NCBI GenBank assembly: GCA_035582835.1
Contig: JAYKAV010000500.1
Span: 315,924 to 379,923, forward strand
Reading direction: 5' to 3'
Length of the DNA: 64,000 bases
Origin: Phoebastria nigripes
Lineage: Eukaryota; Chordata; Aves; Procellariiformes; Diomedeidae
The notes beneath the pieces are model-generated. The model was not told where the DNA came from and did no database searches. It saw only the letters and a list, made by a program, of their open reading frames with translations. The position numbers and the translations under genes were made by a program. Of this stretch, positions 60,181-64,000 are shown piece by piece; positions within the stretch are counted from its first letter, which is position 1; every line of letters starts with the position of its first letter.

Positions 60181-63100
60181 GTAAGAATTTTTACGATGAC
60201 TTTTTCCATTTTTTTGTTTTGAGAAAAAAGTCGTTTTCAGGTTGGCAACAGTCATTTACCTTTTATGGCAAATAAAGCTTATATAGCACACACAATGATC
60301 TTAATATACCGTGCTTTCTTTTGCAAGCTAGAATGCCTACATGATGCAAGAGTTTTGACTTAAAGCTCAATTTTATTGAGTTTTCTGCCTATAGTCTAAG
60401 AAATCTATTAAAAATCTTTCTGTCATAAAAAAACCACAAGTACTCCTCTTTCAGAGAGGCATGTAAATTCTGCCCTTTATGTGTTTTGATTTGTTTGTCA
60501 CTTTAAAATAAACTAATTAATGACCTAGCTAAATGGGAAAACAGTTTTGCATGTGCATGTCGTGTATGTGCATGTTGTGTAGGTATATGTATCATATCAC
60601 ACACAAAAAATGGTAGTTTAGATAAAGGCTCTGAAACCAGAGAGTGTTTTTTAAGTGATTAAACCAACTAGTGATTTTTTTCTATCTCAGTAATTTATTT
60701 CAAAATGTTGGTAGAAAATATATATGCATTGCACTCTAAATATCTATTTTGAGTAAATGCAACAGATTGTAGAAGGCTAAAGTTTTAGTTTAGCTAGTCA
60801 AATTTAATTTTTAAAGTATTAAATAATTCATTTTGTAAATGTGACTTTAGGTATTTCTATTTAAATTGTCGATTTATATTCATGCAGTTGTAGACAAAGC
60901 TTGAGTCTGCTAGACTGCAGTGGAGGCATACGGGGTGAACATGAAGATAGTTTGTGTGAACGTGATCCAGTTGCTTAACAGTCATGGAGAAAAATAATGC
61001 CAACATCAACATTCAAAAAAAGTTTGTGATATTTTTGGGTTCTAGGTAATCTAAGCAGTTTTGTCTTGAACTCTGGTTATGGAAGATGTCATAAACTTGC
61101 ACAGGATTTATTCAGAGCAGAATGTGCAAATTTATTAGACTCAGAGGAGAATGGAAATAAAATACCCACGATGACAGGAGACTCTAGGTCAGCTCCCATC
61201 CACCTGTGTGGGATGACCAGAGGCAACTTATCTTCTTGTGTAAAGCTCACCAAGAAGCCAGCTACCAAACCGGGGTTACCATAGTGGCCGAGTTGTGAAA
61301 GCGAATATGATACATTGAGCTAAATAGGGTTGATAAAATTGGATTATTTTGCACAATATTTTATAGAAGACTAGGAAACATTCTAGTAAATTCATTTAGT
61401 TGGGAGTGAAGGGAGGAGCAGGAATAGTTGCTGACGGTCTACAGAAACATACTAATACACTGTTTATTACGCAGAACATTGCTGGTGGCTTAATTATTAT
61501 TTATTCTTGAATGTCAAAAAATCTTCCTGCTTGGACAGTTGTGTAGCACCATCCAAGGAATCTGAAGTCTGAGTATGTTAAAAAGTCAGTTTGATGAATC
61601 CCATTGAAATACAGAGGCAAAGGGGAGATAATTCTTAATATTTCCTATAGTTCACTTCCTTCAAATGACTACTAGTTTTCAAGTCAGAGCCAACAAAATC
61701 CATTGAATTTTATCCAAGATGCATGTAGCTCAGCTTCTGAGATGATCAGCAGATAATAAGTAAAAAGTAATCAAGGTTGAAATTGCCAACTTTGGAGCTG
61801 CCCATGCTGTTCTGGCCGGCGTGTTTGCTAACCCGGCGCAGGCTGTTCCCCGCGGGCGGCCGGGCAGAGTTACTCAGGGTTTGTCTGGAGGCAGGGGAGG
61901 GTTGGTGTGTCAGCGTCAGCAGCTGGAGTGCGCGTCACTCTGAGCCCTAAGAGGAATAACTTGTCAAATCAATATATCTGCAGCTCATCTTTTGCTAACT
62001 GATGGCTCCCATGCTGCCTGTTCTCACAGCTTCATAGACATAACCAAAGGTCTGTACGAGGATGTGCTGGGACAGTCGTGAAAAGTCGTATTTCAAAACT
62101 TCAGAGCTGCTGCATCAGAGTAGGACACCAGGTCCGTTCTCGGGGCTGGCTGGTAGATGTTACCATTGATGCAGCATGGGGCAGAATAGTCCGTGCTTGG
62201 AAGCAGGAAAAAGTTTTAAAAGTGAGACTTCAGTTCTTCCTGCAGAGTACGCGTGATCTCTGGCCTGGCTTTTTACGAAATTTCATGGGGTTTCTTGTTC
62301 TGTCGTGAGCTTTCCACATTGTGGTTTCCTTTAGAACAGTGTGTGCACAGCTTCAGGAAAGTAGGACAGGTGTATTTTTCTCAAATGAATGATTTAATAA
62401 TTTTAATTTCAGCATTTTTAGTGTCACTATATTAAAAGATAAACTTCCTAAATTTATTAAGATAATTGTTCTTGTGCCTGGAGAGTGTAAAGTGTGCAAG
62501 GACCCCGTTCAGCACAGTATTTCAGAGTCTCTTTAAATCTTGCTCAATTTAACTTCTTTTTCATCACTGTTGATGTGAAGTACATGTCTGCCTTGCAATT
62601 GTGTCTAGTATCTGGCCATCTAATATGGGATATTCATATTTTTTAAAATTTCTTGCTACTTTTAAACAGGTGTCTAGTATGAAGTATTTATAGACTATTA
62701 CTAAAACAACTTGCTGTAAGAGCTTTTCTTTCTTTGTTGTTTTTATTTTTAATGTAGACCATTGAGGAATTTGTGAAGGAATTGCACAGACTTGCTGTAG
62801 TCCATCCCTGTCAAAATAATACTTTGTCTTTTTTGATCAAAGACTTCTGTGTGACCATGGAAACAAAGGGGTTTTCTTTGTGATTTCTAAATGAATTATA
62901 ATTGTTCAAAATTTAACAGAAGCCAGACAAAATCGTATATTACTTTTAGTGTAACTCAGGCTAAAAGGTTTAGGTAAAGCAGCTCAATAATATGGCTGTA
63001 ATCAGCATTTGGGCTGCCAGCACCCACGCTCGCTCATTTACAGGTGGCTTACCCTTCCACACGCCTCTTGCTGACAGTGCTGCTGTGCATACACATCAGG

Positions 63101-64000
63101 CATTAACTGCCATCAAACTTTCAGGATGCATTAAAGAAATAGGAAATGTCATTAACCCAAGATAAAGTGTTTGTAATCTTTTGTGCATTCAAGGATTTGT
63201 GAGAATGAATATACTTTCCTTCTGACAAAAGAAATTTCAGATAGTCTTTTCCATGCCACAGACAAATACNATAGTTATAAAAATAACCCTGGAGTCAATA
63301 TATTTATTTAAAATAAGATTGACAAAAGGGAGAGTGGAGAATGGAAGTTTGGGGCTGTTCTGGGAAAACAGAGTTCAGAGGTCAGTGAAATAAATTGTGG
63401 GGAAAACATATACTTCTGCATTCACACCTCAACAAAGTCATGGGCAGCCTGCTGTGCTTTCCAGCAGAGAAGAGAGCCCAGTAAGGCTCTTCTAGAGCAC
63501 TCGTCCCTCTGCTCAGCTTCAGCAGAGGGTGGTGTCAGCTTCTGCTGCTGAAATGGGAGTCCTCGGAGATCTGCTCGTCAAGAGAGTGATCGCAGAAGTT
63601 AGCATGGTGGCATGGGTGTTTCGCTTGTTTGCTTTTAGTTTTATACAACTTCATCGTAATAGAAGAAACATCCCTCTTTAGATCTAATGAGTTTCTTCAA
63701 ATCAGTAAAACCATCAGTAAAAAGTGTGTACACGCTGTCTCACAAAAAATGTATTTAAAATCTTCATATCAGTTAAGCAATGCTTGGGTCTGAGTAAGTT
63801 GGGTTTTGTTACACCTCTCCAGAGGTGTGCAGTCTTCATTCCTTGTTACGGTTGTCATAGTTGATGTTGTGTTTTATTGGCACGTGGTGCCGAGGCTTAG
63901 AAAAAGGCTTGTTTGACTGCTTGAACTTCCCGATGCCTAGGGATCGGCTCAGCTGTACCCGCAAGAGCAGTATGTGGTACCCAGGCATCGGGTGTGCCAT
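60181..64000 (+). other. NEK6: NEK6 intron 4, 5' part
   Basis: It starts with GTAAGA at 60181. The downstream exon, expected to encode the Q-L-N-H-P region, was not found before the window ends. A CpG-dense patch lies at 61800-61880. The 72- and 76-codon open frames near 61.1 and 62.1 kb match nothing I recognise. Confidence 0.85.
61800..61880. promoter_or_regulatory. CpG-dense patch in NEK6 intron 4
   Basis: In otherwise AT-rich intron sequence, about 80 bases contain several CpG sites and GC-rich strings (GGCCGGCG, CCCGGCGC, CCCCGCGGGCGGCCGGGC). It could be an internal regulatory element, a relic of a CpG island, or a GC-rich insertion. Confidence 0.25.

Larger units (their letters stand above)
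22800..64000 (+). other. NEK6: NEK6 transcription unit (5' part, truncated by window end)
   Basis: The gene is inferred from three coding exons in order on the plus strand, preceded by a CpG island about 26 kb upstream. The joined product is 99 residues with no frame break. It has the NEK6/NEK7 signature around the glycine loop, and NEK6-type residues in A-T-C-L-L-D-R-K and I-F-E-M-M-D-A-K-A-R-Q-D-C rather than the NEK7 forms. NEK6 is a serine/threonine kinase of about 313 residues in mammals. It is activated by NEK9 in mitosis and acts in spindle assembly and cytokinesis. The left boundary given here is the start of the CpG island, not a mapped transcription start. The remaining kinase exons and the 3'UTR are outside the window. 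Confidence 0.9.

Noticed and set aside
61066..61284. 72-codon plus frame in NEK6 intron 4
   Set aside because: It has a complete start and stop, but no known motif and no splice signals. This length is expected by chance.
62757..62842. Possible next NEK6 exon after TTTTAATGTAG
   Set aside because: The translation does not give the expected Q-L-N-H-P start or any kinase-domain sequence, and no donor fits.

Overview
This looks like bird DNA carrying the 5' half of a protein kinase gene. Two truncated CR1 retroposons of the avian type are present (35070-35332 on plus, 48176-48642 on minus). Older amniote repeats lie around them: several MIR-type SINE remnants and a worn-down L2/CR1-group reverse transcriptase fossil. 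The only protein-coding gene I can support is NEK6, the NIMA-related mitotic kinase 6, on the plus strand. It is split across introns and runs off the right end. In vertebrates NEK6 usually lies between LHX2 and PSMB7. No exon of either neighbour was recognised here, so that context is background knowledge and was not seen.

Layout. From 1 to about 22.8 kb is intergenic or far-upstream DNA. It holds MIR-type fragments, a roughly 390-base pure pyrimidine tract (16252-16638), a LINE fossil (about 18140-18390) and one isolated exon-like segment (7847-7945) whose peptide resembles the end of a fibronectin type III repeat. A CpG island spans about 22.8-24.4 kb and is interrupted by a 445-base gap (23359-23803). 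It is the likely NEK6 promoter and untranslated first exon. Intron 1 then runs about 26 kb and contains both CR1 copies and a MIR.

Three NEK6 coding exons follow: 50171-50295 (start codon at 50203), 58560-58700 and 60118-60180. All meet canonical GT-AG boundaries in phase 0. Together they encode residues 1-99: the His-rich N-terminal tail, the glycine-rich loop, the ATP-binding lysine and the start of the alpha-C helix region. The rest of the kinase domain must lie beyond 64000.

No operon-like system, CRISPR array, RNA gene or intact mobile element was found. The items most worth checking are the orphan Fn3-like exon, a short upstream reading frame overlapping the NEK6 start codon, a TAATTA-rich block in intron 2, and a CpG-dense patch in intron 4. 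The other long open frames are mostly low-complexity or chance frames without coding character.
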